Shown: piece by piece, positions 24,673-39,600 of the stretch
Layout of the letters: every line of letters begins with the position of its first letter
Position numbering within the stretch: position 1 is the stretch's first letter
Translations under genes and position numbers: made by a program
NCBI RefSeq assembly: GCF_023101765.2
Contig: NC_064218.1
Span: forward strand, 8,060,001-8,124,000
Length of the DNA stretch: 64,000 nucleotides
Direction of reading: 5' to 3'
From: Spodoptera frugiperda
Lineage: Eukaryota; Arthropoda; Insecta; Lepidoptera; Noctuidae
The notes under the pieces: model-generated
What the model was told of the DNA's origin: nothing
Seen by the model: the letters and a program-made list of their open reading frames with translations, nothing else
Databases searched by the model: none

Positions 24673-27600
24673 CTACGCTTTAACGATGCCTATCTCCCTA
24701 GCGACATCTGCAAAGGCTTGCACGGCGCGCGCCACGTCCTCCTGCGTGTGCGCAGCGCTCAGCTGCACGCGCACGCGCGCTGCGCCCTTCGGCACCACCG
24801 GGTAACTGAACGCTACTACGTAGATACCGCGCTCTGAAAAAATAATAAATAAACAAATATTGCAAGAACGAAATTAAAATTTAAGTGAGAAGAGGCAAAC
24901 TTCGGCACGAATAGGCTAGATCGAATGGAGTGATAGCACGACATCGTAAAAATCAGCGTGAAACAATACATTGCGTGTGTTTTACTGAATGAGGTTACCG
25001 GAGACCCAACCAGTCTCTAAAAGGCCGGCAACTTACTAGTAACACCTCTGGTGTTGCTGGTCCATACCTTAGTGGTGCTTATTGTAAAACCATCAGGTGA
25101 TCAGTTTGTTCGTTTGCCTCCTATACCATAAGAAAGTGTCTCATAGCTATGCCATATAAAAGTATGATTTACGTGACCTATTTCAATATCTGTACCTGTT
25201 TTAGCCGGCTCGAATAAACCGCGCCGAACGTAAATCAAACTCATACAGAATGAGCTATTCAATCTTGCAAAGCCAGAGCTTAACTAACAGAATAATAACT
25301 ATCACTTACTAAGCATATTGGAAGCGAGTTCGACAGCGAGCGGTGCCTCGCCCACCATGACGGGACAGATGGGGTGGTCGTCTCCCGCCACCGTCAGACC
25401 GGCTGACTTCAGACCTTCGCGGAAGGCGCGCGTGTTCTCTCGGAGACGCTGACGTAGCTCCCCGCTGTGTTCTACTAGATCTAGAGACTGGGAGAAAGAG
25501 AAAAGTCATTTGTTAGAGATTATTTCATTTTTAAATCTAGCAGAAAGGGTTATTAACCCCTTCTATATCGGAACGTATGTAGGTCTCCGCGAGACACAAT
25601 GTATTAAAGGGTTATTAACCCGTTCAACGTAGATCTACACGAGACATAATGTGTTTTCTATTGTATCTCATATACTATACACCGACAGACACGAGGTTAA
25701 TTTTACATACAACGGAAAAATAAAAACTACTCAATATGAGACTATTCGATTGAAGAATTAGTTCGCTGAATTAAAGGTGGTAGGTACATTCACGATTATT
25801 AAAAAACCTAGATAAAGCTACTTGACTCATATCACTATCAAATGAGGTGTAAAATTGCAAGAAAAATTAAGTAAACCTCCCTTGTTTCCCAAAATAGTCA
25901 AGTCAGATGCGAAAGGATGTCACTAAATGCAGTACTTTTCCATGGGATAATACCGATCCTATATTATTTATACCTACCAAACTATGAACAATTAAAAAAA
26001 CAGCAGAAGGTATACCTTAAGGGACGCACAGACGACAGGCGGCGGCGGTGCATTGGAGAACAGGTATGGCCTAGACACGTTTCTCAGTAACGTGATGAGC
26101 TCCTTGGGCCCCGTCGTGTAGCCACCAGCGGCTCCACTCACTGCCTTGCCCAGGGTCGAACAGATGATGTCTGCTGCACCCATGATGCCGAGGTATTCTT
26201 CAGTACCCCTGTAACAAGAGTAATTATTATTAAGATGTGTTACAGAAAGTGAAGATTTATGACTTGATGAAGCGAAATAGGTATGTAAGATTTATAGCTA
26301 TTGGCGTTACATAATCTCTGCCTAGTTTCCCTGGAAGTCTTTTTGGAAGTCCTTTACTGGAGATGAATAAAGAATCAAATCAAATTCCCGTCTAGTATTC
26401 TGGGCGGGCGTAGTATTGGCACAGAGTCCTTGCTAATACTGAGAAATTTTCGAAAAATTTTAAAAACCGAAACCGTTGCCCGACCCGGGAATCGAACCCG
26501 AGACCCCCTTGCCCGACATTCGAATTTACGAGCACTCGACAAAAGAGGCAGTTAAAAAGATATACAACGTGTAACAAAATACCCATATACATCAAGAAGC
26601 GCTGATGAATACAGGTTGAATAGAATCTCTACACAAAGTTTCAGCTCAAAATACGGTTTAAAAAAAATTGGTACCCAATACTTGGTATCGCATGGTTCTT
26701 GATTTTAAATCATACAAACATGTCACAACACTACAGAGATCACTCGCTAATATTACGAAACATTTATTCTGTCAATTTGATCGCCTAGTACCTGTCTACC
26801 TAATTTTGAATCACGCGGCAGCGCGATTTGAAAAATTCATAACTTGGTACCATGAAAAAATGAGTTTAAAAAACCCTTCCCGTATCGTTTGTTATGTTAT
26901 CTAGAAGCCGTGTACTTGATATGTATACCCCCTTTTTGTTACACGTTGTATAGGTACCTTAATAGCGTCCTAGAATACTTTTTTTGGTAACCTATCTGGC
27001 TTGTTTACATTTATAAGCACATCTTATTGTTTTTAACATCCTATTCTACAAAGATCCATATCATGTTGAACAAAGTGATTGACGACACAGAAGATAAATT
27101 GACAAATTAAACTGCACATGCAATGTCCCGTGCTCCGCGGAATAAGGAAAAGTGCATTTATTCCGAATAGCTTTTGCCCGCGACTTCGTTCGCGTGGAAT
27201 AGTGACTTCCGGCAAATTTTTGGTTTTAACCACATAGTTCCCGATCTCGCGGGATCTCTTCAAAAATGAGATGTGGAAGATATTCCAGGGAACTCTTCAA
27301 AAATCAACATAATGAGCTCTGTGTTTGAATTTAATAGATGTATACTCACTTAGGGCATTGAAAAAATAGTTTAAAAACGGACTTAAACTAACTTAAAACT
27401 TAAGAAAGCTACGAATTACGAATTTATAACAATTAAAAAAGAAACTATATTACAACCTATCCTCTATGCTATAATAACCAAGCTTAAACTAAATAATTTA
27501 ATAAAAAAAAAATTAGACTTACAGTTTTATTAAAAAAACTAACTACAGTAACTACTAATAATCGATATCAAATTAAACCTACGTTAAATAGTTTAACCAA

Positions 27601-30600
27601 AAAACCGGCCAAGTGCGAGTCGGACTCGCCCATGAAGGGTTTCGTAACAGCAAGTAGATGACATAATATAAAAATGATAAAAAAATAAAATAACTTGGTT
27701 TTACATAGTGTTCGTATGAGCGACAAAGTTATATTTGTGGCTTTTGAAAATGTTTTATTTCTTAAAAACGAATAATGATATCAGGTTCAAACCAATTTTC
27801 GTTGTTAGTTTCTATTGAAATCTACAGCATATATTTTTTTTAGATTTCTCACTCTCTTATTTTAAAAGTTAGAGGGGGGGGACACTCATTTTTCCACTTT
27901 GGAAGCGTCTAACTTTCAAACGGTTAATTTTCAATGATGAATGAAAAATGGTTTTAAGAACCTTAATGTCTTTTTTAAAGACCTATCCATAGACACCCAT
28001 CACGGATATGTTAGCTGAAAAAAATTTTTTTTGAATCAGTTCCATGTATGGAGTGCCCCCTTAAATTTTTAAATTTATTAATTTTTATTCAAAATTCGAA
28101 TAGCGGTTACCGAAATACATCATCCTACAAAGTTTCAACTATGTAGGCCCAACAGTTTCGGAAATAAATGGCTGTGACATACGGACAGACGGACGGACAG
28201 ACAAACATGACGAATCTATAAGGGTTCCGTTTTTTGCCATTTGGCTACGGAACCCTAAAAACCAGGAAAACCCAACAAATAAACTTATTAATTGACAAAT
28301 ACAACGAAACCAATTTAGAATATACGAAACAGCAGGACCACTACAGACAAATAATCATACGACTGATAATACACTTTTTCTACGATAGTATCGAAGCGCT
28401 CGGCCGATACCCAACCAAATGAATGTAACGAAACCATAGCGCGATCTATTTCGATCCCAACGCCATCTATCGAGGATAAAGACAACTTGGATTATTTATT
28501 TATACTCCGTTCGGGCATTTTCTTTGTACTAAAAGTTTAATTGTATTGATATTATTTTTTTCATACCTTTTTACTATTTATTTACTTTTTTTCGATGAAT
28601 TAAAACAATAACATGAACCGAAGTCGTGTAACGATCGACATAGAATTATCTATACTCCGTTAGAGCATTTTCTTTGTACTAAATGTTTTATTATATTGAT
28701 ATTATTTTTTTCATACCTTTTTACTATTTATTTACTTTTTTCGATAAATTAAAACAATAACATGAACCGAAGTCGTGTAACGATCGACATAGAATTATCT
28801 ATACTCCGTTAGAGCATTTTCTTTGTACTAAATGTTTTATTATATTGATATTATTTTTTTCATACCTTTTTACTATTTATTTACTTTTTTCGATAAATTA
28901 AAACAATAACATGAACCGAAGTCGTGTAACGATCGACATAGAATTATTTATAAATAATTTATTTCTTATTTTTATTTTTTGATTTTTGAAATAAAATATA
29001 TCTATGTCCTTTCTAAGGTTCTAAACTATATCTGTACCAAATTTCAACCATATCCGTCAAATAGTTGCGGAGATTAATGGTATAAGCATAGAATGTTCGA
29101 CGTGATTCTTTAATTTGACATAACTTTTTTATTTATGAACCGATTGACATGAAACAAACACTAAATGTAAATTTAAGCATCCCACAAAATATTCGTGAAA
29201 ACCGCATCCAACTCGGATCAGCCGTTTCTGAGATTAGCGCGCACAGACGAACAGACAAACAGACAAACAGACAAACAGACAAACAGACAAACAGACAAAA
29301 AAAAAGTTAATTACATTTTTGGGTTCGACATCGACATAACAATAACCCCTGCTATTTTTTTTATTTTTATTTTCAATGTACAGACAGCACTTTTCTACGA
29401 TTTTATTATATGTATATAGATAGATGATAAGTACAAACTACACCATAGCAAGAAAATGCCACGTCTGTACCTACTTGGCCTTGAATTTAACAAGGTGAAG
29501 ATAAAACCAGTATTTTTGTGTAAATGAATATTACACTTGGGAGCAAAGAAACGGAGCCATTAGCGTTTTTCTTTTTAATTTCTTTATGAATAATTTCTGA
29601 TACAAGTGTTTTATTAGTTGGTAAGGTATATCATATGAAAGGTAATTTACAAATAACCTTTAAAATCCGGAGCTGCGGACTGCCTAGCATATTACCGGGG
29701 CTCTGGCTCTGGCTCGAAGAGCAGGAGTAGGAACGGAGTGGTTTTTAGTCAGTAAGAGTCTGACACTCCCTCTTGCATCACCCAAGGCGAGAGAAGTCAT
29801 TGATTGATATTCATCCCTCAAAAAAACCTTTAAAATTAGAGTTTTTTTTTGTAAAACGACAAAATTTTTAAGGCGATAGAGGATTCTTTAAAATGCTAAA
29901 ACAACATCCATGGCTCCGTTTCTTTGCTCCCAAGTGTATTATAATTATTATTTTGGCTTTGGCAAAATACTGCCTTGTTGCTACTGTCGAATTAACCACG
30001 CAGTGAAAGTGGCATTTACAACGTGTCCCGTAACAAAAGAGGGCGCTGCGTCACTGAGCAGGTAGCTGCGCCTGCCCCTTAGGGTACTCTAGTAAAATCA
30101 CACAGTAAGGATCCAACCACACTGGCATTCACATTACGGCGTACTTCTAGAGCCACTAAATAGGTAAGACCTAGGATTCCTTTTAGAAATTGCTACCGTA
30201 CTAATCTGCTACTGTTTGTTGCTACTTCAGATTTGTTTAAACTAAGTAACGTGACATTATAACAGTGAAAAGTGTTCGTTTCAACTGCCTGATTACGTTT
30301 GGTCGCTTCTAGTACTGGGACACGGTGTGAGCAGGATCAACAGGATCTTGTATTGACACAGACAGATCATTGAATAAGGTAACTAATTACGCCTAATGAT
30401 ACTTAATTCTTAATCATTTGGTTACCTAACAGTAATATATACCACGTAAACACCATGGAGAGTAAAAGTGACCAGCGCTAGCGGAGGATTTGTATTCAAT
30501 TTTTGTTGGCAGTCAGTGTTAATAGGCTTCTCATTGTGAATGAATTTTCTTCAATACTAAAAATGGCAATGAAAGTAAAGTTAATTGACCATTAGCACCT

Positions 30601-33600
30601 ATCCACTAAGAAACGGAAAAACCCTTAAGGCAACAGCAGGAACGTAGAGAGGTGAGAAGAGGTGCTGCTACCACATATATTTATTTTATGCCTGAGTCGC
30701 TTTGCTTAGATTGAGCTGACATTAAGTTGATACTAAAACTTAAAGAGCGCCACAAAAGTAACAAACTTTCATCACCACTGGGATAAACACAAAAGCGCTA
30801 ATGACTCCCACCAACTTAATAAGGTCATTAAATAATAATCATCATTGTGTAAAATAAATTAACTATTAACTAATTAAAAACTATTACCAAGTAGGTACAA
30901 GAATTTTGTACCTTTAAACCGAGTAAGTTGATTAAATCACATATAAATATATACGTACAAAATTTGGGAGCATCATTCACCAGTGAACCTTCTGACCTAA
31001 CTCACCTGAAAATGGATTGTGGATCTGACAAGGATTTCTTCGCAAACTATGAGATTGGAGACGACGACGTATTCGAAGATATTGAAGTAAGAACAATAGC
31101 AAAAGATTTACATACGATGACAATTACTAAATCTCAACCTAACGAGAATGAAGATAAGGTCGAACCTAGCAATATGGAGCTTTGTGAAACAGTCAAAAAC
31201 CAGTTGTACTTTGACGCAACATATGACGCTGAGCTGTACGAAGTCTGTGCTAAAGTGGACAAGAGTAATCAACCGTCAACGTCATCGAATGCTGCAAAAA
31301 CGAGGGTTGGTGCAACGAAACGAAAATCCACAAATAAATTCTTCGACATGGAATATGACGGTGAGCTATACGAAGTCTGCCGATTGGTTGATCAACCAAT
31401 GGCGTCATCATCGTCGTTTGCTGGACCTATGAGGTTTGGGCGAGCTGGTGCAAAGAGAAAAGTTAAAGCAAAAGTTATAGATTCGAAAAGACCACGGTAT
31501 GATGAAGCGTCCACTTCTAGTGGTATACGAAGTAGGTCAATGTGTTGTGTCTGCAGTATCACATGTAAGGGTGTGTCATTTGGTAACTAATGAACATAGA
31601 GATACAATTTTCGAATCTCTTACCGACTGGGTGATATTAAGTTTTTAAACTGACATGATCACTAAATATTAGAACTTAAGACGGGATATTTACCATGTTT
31701 ATTTATGTCTATGAGTTTCCAATATTTCGGCACTGTTGCAAGCGCCATGATCACGAATGAACTTCATTATTATTGAGTTATATATTATAAACATAGATAT
31801 AAATAAACATGGTAAATATCCCGTCTTAAGTTCTAATATTAACGACTGGGTGGTCAGGGTTATTGTTCATTAAAGTCATTGTTACGTGGTATTTTGAAAT
31901 GGATGAAAATTGTAATGTTACTATAGATGATTGGAGATATATTATTATGTTAAATAATGTAAGAATATTACCTAGATTTAAGTCGTTAATAAAATTTAAG
32001 TATTCATTAAAATGTTACTGTTTTATTTCCTTACTATAAAACAGGGTTCCCAAACTTCTTGGTCACCACATCTGTATAATTTTATTCTTGTTTGATTAGG
32101 AACTACTATTATTACTCCTTTTTTCATGGTCCCACGCTCAGACTTTCTCATACACTAATAAAATCAGATCATTGATCAGTTGTTCCTCTCAGTTGTCTCC
32201 TTTGATACCTATAAGTTTATTTTGAGCTTTAACCGTGGTATTTATTGGACAGAAATATAGTCTTGTGGTTATTTTTTTTTTCATTTCGCCGACCGTTTTA
32301 TGGTCCAGAGACCACCGATTGGGAACCATATTCTGGATTATATGCACACAAATAAACGTTTATAATAAAAGTAATAAGTACCACACATCCTGACTAAGAT
32401 ACTTATAAGATAGATAGTGTAGATTTAGAAACAGAAACTTGGCTTTACATAGAGTCTGATAACTTTGTAAAGCAAACAAATTTTACACGAAAATATATTT
32501 TGTGGTATTTCATTTACAAAGGTCTTATTAGGTAGACACACAATATGTTGTGTGTATACCTGTCTATGGACAGGAACAGTGTTGAATAATAATACTTATA
32601 TCCAAAATAACAAAGTTGTTATTCGTCAATCAACAGATCGACTCGATTTCAGTAACAAAATATGAAAATGAAGTCATAGAATACCGTAATAATTTATCTA
32701 TGTTCGTAGTCTATAAGGAAACTGGTAATAAGTTGTTCCAAATCCATACAATTAATATCTATGAGTAGTGTGTAGTGTAGCATTTTACTGTAGTAGCTAT
32801 TTAATTTTATTAAATAGGTAGTAGGAGTCTCGGGTTCGATCCCCGGGTCGGGCAAAGGTTTACTGGGCTTTTTTACGCTTTTTCGAAAATTTCTCAGTAG
32901 TAGCACGAAGTCTGGAATTCTGCCCAGTAGGTACATAGCAATAGGCTCACCCCCTATTACGTGGGACTTATAACACACAGGGTGAAAAGTGGATATGCAT
33001 TATACAGTGGCATTACGTGCCGAAATGTGCTCCTCTGCCTACCCCTTCAGGGATAAAAAGCATGACGATACATTGATATTATGATGATGCAAAAACTTGA
33101 ACTCGAACTAAGGATAAGGACTAAAACAGCGATAGTGAACCAACCTTGATTCCAATGCAGCGTCGCGTCGCGTCTATTTACCTACTTTAGATATAATAAA
33201 TTGTAGAGTCCGACCGAAACTGGTTTTCCAGCCGAAACCGAAACCGAAACCGAATATTCGGTCGTGGCTTTAGTTTCGGCCGAAACCGAAACCGAAACCG
33301 AAACTCACGTGGTCATGTATAAAATTACTTAGAATACTGAAATTTGGTATATTTTATCGATTATTCTGCATTAATTATTAATTAGGACATGAAATGGAAA
33401 CACAGTATATTAATTTTCTTGTAATGATTTATTATTTAATATAATATAGAAAAATATTAATAATATTTTTTATTTTTTCAAATAAAGTTGTCATAGAAAA
33501 ATGTTTATTAGTTATAAATAATCAAATTACAGCGCACGACAATTTCCGAACATGGCCGCCAGCGGCCGCCAAAACGTTGCTGCGAGAAACGACGTTAGGC

Positions 33601-36600
33601 GAGCGTGCACGACAACTTCCGAAATCAGTTTCGGTTTCGGCAAAAATTTCGGCCAATTTTGGCCGAAACCAAAATTGTCGCCGAAACTTGATTTTTGGCC
33701 GAAACTCGGCCGAAACCGAAACCGAAACCGAACTTTCGGTCGGACACTAATAAATTGATTCCCAATAACAAGGCGCTTGGCTGTTATAGGCTTGTGAATT
33801 GCGAAAGATTTTCATTGTTTAATTAACTGTAATAAAATATAGCATCTCTTTCTCTTAATAGTGATATAGAGAAAGGGCAGATGTTGTATATACGACTGTC
33901 AATATTTTTAAAGTAGAGGGCGATAAGTATAATTATGCTTATTTGAACCCTAAAAGAGAAACTAAAATAACTCAAAGAGTAATCATCTACGAGACCTACC
34001 TACATAATTAACTAAAAATCACATCAAAAGCTCTACTAGATTCGAGTCAAAGAGGAACTATTCATCTTGAGCAGCGTGCGCAGAGGCAGCGACGTCACTG
34101 AACTAATTTACTACAGTTTTCTCCTTTAATTTACGTTAGTATAGCGTGATCTATATAATCTCCTGTTTTATCCCGTAGGAGCTTTAACAAATACATATTT
34201 GATCAACAAACAATGGCATAACAAGAAAGAAAAGGCTACTCCATCTCTCTGCAGCTGCTGCAATAAGTGCAGCGGCTACAAAATTAATTATGCCAACCTG
34301 CATTAAGCAAGCGTGGTGATTAATGCTCAAACCTTCTCCATGTGAGAAGAGGCCAGTGGGCACTTATAGGCTGTTGATATGTGTGATGTGAAAACTACAA
34401 AGTGCATGTAATACCCAAGTGTTGCAAGCGTTCATAGGCCATGGTAACCTACCATCAGGTGGGCTGTGTGCTTTCTTGCCACCGTTGTGGTATAAAAAAA
34501 TAATTTATTATAATTTAAAATATTAAATAACTGCCAGTAATTACTCCCTCTCACTACTCACCGTCCAGTTTCCCCAAAGAATCCAGTGGCATGGCTGTCG
34601 TCCACGGCCAGTAGGGTGCGGTACTTGTCTGCCAAGTCACGCAGACCCTTCAGAGGAGCCACAGTACCGTCCATCGAGAACACACCGTCTGTCACTATCA
34701 ACTTGATCCTCGCCTCACTGTGAGCTAGGAGGTGCTCCAATTCTGCAGAATTAAGATAGTTAGATTAACCTCTTGTCTGTCGGTACATGAGATACAATAG
34801 AAAACACATTGTGTCTCGCGTAGATCTGCACACCACGAGTTAATAAGACATGTTCTATTATAGGACTTTATAGAAGACTACAAATCTTTAATTGTCTTTA
34901 TAAACGTTAACTTCTAGCTACCTATCGTGATGATAAAACGACAAAAACTCAGTCAGTGATTCGGATTTTTTTTTACCAATGGTACCTAGTGCCTACCTAT
35001 ATAATTCCATATGCAGTGACGTTTAAGGTACTATTTAATGAACAATGCCACGCGACTTATTAAGAAGCTCCTTATTAAGATCGATTAAACAGGATGAACT
35101 TTGTAATAATAGTTGAAAGAAGACCTCAAACAGTGATTAATGTCTAAATCAGATTTTTCTAATTAATTCAGAATTAAGGTCATGTTAGTTAAGTATTAGT
35201 GACCATGTCAGCTTAAAAGCTTATAATAAATCAGACTTAATAAAACCACTTACCATTCAAGTCTCTATGGGGATAACGGAACTTCTGCGCCTTGCAGAGT
35301 CTGATGCCATCAATAATGGAGGCGTGGTTGAGGGCGTCAGAGAAGACCGCGTCTTCTGGAGTAAGCACGGACTCGAAGAGACCAGCGTTCGCGTCGAAAC
35401 ATGACCCGTATAGGATGGCATCCTCGCGATTGTGGAATTTGGCAAGACGGTCTTCTAATTCCTGGAGAGTTAAGATAAAGTCAATTTGATTTTAAAGAAC
35501 CTTGTTGTTAGGTCACACGTGTATTCTTAATTTTGGAATAGAAGATTAGGTACGAGGACAGTGGCGTGAATGACCTCAACAGTTAAGCCAAATATGAAAC
35601 TTTATTGCTGTGCAAAGTGAACGCAAGGCGACAGATTATGAACTATGAATATTTTTATCAAAAGCATCTTTATTTTTGTTTCTTTAAACGTGTTACCCAC
35701 ATTAGGATATTCTCCAGTACAACACTGGGTGCGTTTACAAATATACAACTTCACAAACTTATGACCCCCAGACTTGGAACAACAATTTGTGGATAACATA
35801 AAGAGTTATTGCGTGCGGGAGTCGAACCCGCGACACGTTGCGCGGCAGCCGGTCACCCAGTGAACACGACAACCGTGCAATCAAGATATACGTAGTATTT
35901 GATCTTCTTTATAAAAAAGCTGTTAACAAAAAATGGAAGTTTTGAAGATAACTTTAATATTTAGTTACCTTGTGTATAGTTTGTGTCCCGCAAATAAATC
36001 GGACGGAGCTGAGTCCGGCGCCGTACTTCTTCAAGCCTTCTCTGGCTGCTTCTACCACCTCCGGGTGATTCTAAGGAAAAAAATATGCCCCTAAGACTTT
36101 ACTGAGAAAATTATATAGGTCATAGATAGACTTGTGAACTATGGAGATCACTTGATATCAAGAAATGTTTTATTATAACTTTCGTGAGACATACTAAATT
36201 AATTATTATGTTATCGGGTTACTCATGTAACTGTTTGACGAGGAGCTCGACTAGTTTCAAGCCATGCTAGAGGCTCATATTCATGAGCAGCATTCCGGGA
36301 CACACGACGCGGCGATTGTCGTGAGTAAGCCGATTACATAATAATTAATTAAGAAATGTATTCTTCAATTTCGTCCATATTTTGATACTCACAGAAAGTC
36401 CCAAATAGTTGTTTGCGCAGAAATTCAGGAACTCGCCTTCAGCACCTTTCACTGTCACCTGGGAAATAGGTGCTAATTAATATAAATATGGATTTACACA
36501 TTATGTAAACAACTTAACACTAAGCAAAACGGTGAAAGTGCAGTCAAAACGTAGACTTAGTATACATAAGTAAAGATCCAACGGTAAAGATTGCAAAGAC

Positions 36601-39600
36601 TAGTTAAAGATGTGTTTATTTAGCTGGGAAATGTTCAATTTTTTTATCGTCACGCCTCTTGTATAAAAGGCGTGATGATCCCCGTCACGCCTTTTAACCT
36701 TTTAGCCTCTGCCTACCTCTTCGGATCCCCATCCGTAAGCAGGGTGCACATTATGGCACGTAATGCCATTGTACAATTTACACCCACTGTTCACAATTTA
36801 TTTTTAAGTCCCATGTAATAGGTGATGATCGAGCCTATTGCAATTGCAGATTTCTAGATACACAGAGCACTTATACTGATTTATAGATACAGGTGATATT
36901 TTTCTGCTCCGCATCGATTTGCACCGAGCAGACAGCCTTTAAATGTCCTATTGTTTCAAGACAAGTGTGCAATGGAAGACGGATATTCACTGTCGGCAAT
37001 TATGTTTTCGGACAAATGGAGGTCATTGCTTCTTATTATTTCCTTGGCTATAGGATAAACGTGACAATTCCAGTCTGTTGGGCACATAACTAACCGACAA
37101 CGTTACTGATTAGCTAGGTTATTCTGGAATTGTCAATAGAAAACATTCGAAGTGAGCTGGATCACATTTTTGCCCGTCATTGGTCGAGATTATTCTCACA
37201 ACCAATGACATGGCGGACCGCGATCTAGATCACTTCGAATGTTTCGAATTGATAATTACAGAATAGCCTAGCTAATGATTAAGTAACGCCTAGTTTAAAT
37301 TGTGAATTGTCTAATTGTACATTACACATTTTATTAGATACACACATTTCACTCCTAAACAATGTTTTAAATAAATTTCTCTTTTATTTTACCCTGAAAA
37401 AACGAGCGCGATCATGGAATAAACAAGAATTTCATCTGTTTATCTGTCTGGCCGGTCTTCTTCGGCCAAAACACAACAAACCATAAACTAAAGTGTGTGT
37501 ACATGTTTAAATATACACACACATATACCTACTGTGTGTGTGTGTGCATGTACCCCACATCGCGGACGCGATAACTGAATCGATACACTTTAAAATCGGT
37601 TAATGTGTGCAAAAATAACTGTGCGTCAGTGCCCGCATATTTTTTCCTGAACTTAACAATACAACTTTACAGATGTTGGCCGTCCATTGAATATTGAAAC
37701 GTATCTTATTATATTGAGTTTACTCATTATTTTGGAACTTTAATGACACCATGGCCTCACAGAAAACCGACGTGAAACAACGCTTGCGTTTTGTTTCGGT
37801 GTGTAAGCGAGGTTCCCGGAGGCCCAATCACCCCTCTTCCCAATCTCTCAATCCTTAAATTCCTAACCCCCAAAAGGCCGGTAACACACTTGTAACGCTT
37901 CTGGTGTTTCGGATATCCATGGTCGGCGGCGATTGCTTACCATCAGGTGATCCGTATGTTCGTTTACTGGCTTATAACATAAAAAACAACTAGTGACCAC
38001 ACCACATCAACATTGACCACAAAATAAAGGCTTTGCTGCAAAATCGTTTAAATTATAATTATGTAAATTCTAATCAATTAACATACCCATTATATTATCA
38101 ACGACAACAAACAGTGAGCCATGTCGTCGATTTCTCAAGGTTAACGACTCGCTAGAATATATTTTACGCGCATTTTTGCCTCTTCTAAACAATAACCGAA
38201 GTTGGAGGCCATTTTGGCGGGCTTGGCGGCCATGTTTGGTATAAATATAAGGGTTTTTTTTGAGGGGGGAAAATCATCCTATTACTTCTCTCGCCCTAGG
38301 CGAAGCGAGAGGGAGTGTCAGACTCTTACTGACTAAAAACCACCCCGTTCCTACTCCTGCTTTTCAAGCCGAAGCTCCGGTAAACCCGCTAGGTAGTCCG
38401 CAGCTCCGGATCAGGCAGCCCTAATGAGCATAGATATTACGTTCGACCATCTTTTTCGAAATTAATTGATTAAAATACTGAGCCAGTAGACTTTCGATTT
38501 TCAACTAGAAACATCTGAATAAATAAGATAGGTACACGATACTTAATTGATGTAGAAAAATAGACTACATATTCAGTAAATGATGTCCACTTTTGGTTTT
38601 TAATGGAAACGAAAACAGCGATGCCGACAACTTTTAAATTAAAATACCGAATTAATATTTGTTTGCTAAGTATCTATGTACATACACATATTATTGTCAA
38701 ACAAGCGCGATTCCAAACTTGGAATTTATAACGTGGTATTATTTAGGTAGCTCTATGATGTGGGTATGTACTATACCTATGTTAGGATAAGTTCTAAACA
38801 CAGGACTGACTTTTCATATTGTGTACCTTACAATACCTAATCTAGTCCATGGTCCCTATTTATTGCCCCTTCATAATTTTAATCTTTTATTGCAGTGAAT
38901 GGCCCGAAAAAGCGAAAATGTCGTAGGGCTTCATAAAAAGATCCATCTAAAGCTAACAGTCCTTGGAAATTCTCTTATCTTTGTAAACGCATTCAATGCA
39001 TGCACGAGGTCGCATTAAAAGAGTGCAATGACCTTTTAAGAGTCAGATCCAGATAGTCACATCGTCAGATAGGTCTTTTAACATTGTTTTCCCCTACCAT
39101 AAATTAAATGAAGTATGTACTTAGGTATCAAGTGCATCTGTGCATAATCCTTATGAACAACTTATGACTGGGTAATGGGTATCCTTATTCACAACAGGCT
39201 AGGCTACACAGTAATACAGCTATGTGCACGTAGATTTGAGAATCATTTTTTCACAGATCGGTAGCTCTACCAAATAGCATTCAAACAACTGTGAGATTGC
39301 TGTTATTGAAGCACTTCTACGCCTAGTAGTCGCCAATTCTGGTTAAGATTCTTTTAGTCCAACTGATGAATAATTTTACGTATTTTCATCACTTCAGTGA
39401 AGCAAGCTAACAGAAACTTATTCAACTATGTAACAAACAAACAGACCCTCAGCCGTTAGCACAGAGTATTTTTTACTTCTTTCCTCTTACTTACCTTGGT
39501 ATCTTGAGGAGAAGTAATGATCCTCTCATGTTTCCATGTTTTGGCGCGTTTTATCTCCCGCAGCCGATCCTCCAGCACGTCTCGCAGTGTGGCGACTCCT

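Larger units (their letters stand above)
26209..34561. other. GCAT intron 6, repeat-rich, 8.35 kb
   Basis: The largest GCAT intron. Its contents are listed separately: tRNA-like SINE pieces, the 27600-28260 repeat, a three-unit tandem repeat, a microsatellite, SINE family 1, the nested ORF, a foldback element, a hAT-type element and two LINE tails. The remaining sequence is AT-rich with no exon that would keep the GCAT reading frame. Confidence 0.7.
36849..39494. other. GCAT intron 2
   Basis: The left part of intron 2, which spans 36459-39494. It contains an inverted-repeat element (37101-37288), a TG microsatellite (37490-37555), SINE family 2 (37748-37985) and SINE family 1 (38252-38410). 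The rest is AT-rich with no coding signal. Confidence 0.6.

Noticed and set aside
26450..26520. tRNA-like sequence with a B-box motif
   Set aside because: No acceptor stem or anticodon arm can be drawn, and the same sequence occurs as a SINE head at 32820.
33552..33758. 68-codon frame with FGFGKNFG-type repeats
   Set aside because: It is only the translation of the CCGAAA/TTTCGG simple repeat inside the hAT-type element.
35810..35890. Possible tRNA gene on the minus strand
   Set aside because: The T-arm is good but the rest is degenerate, and a second copy with the same non-tRNA body exists at 56005-56150.
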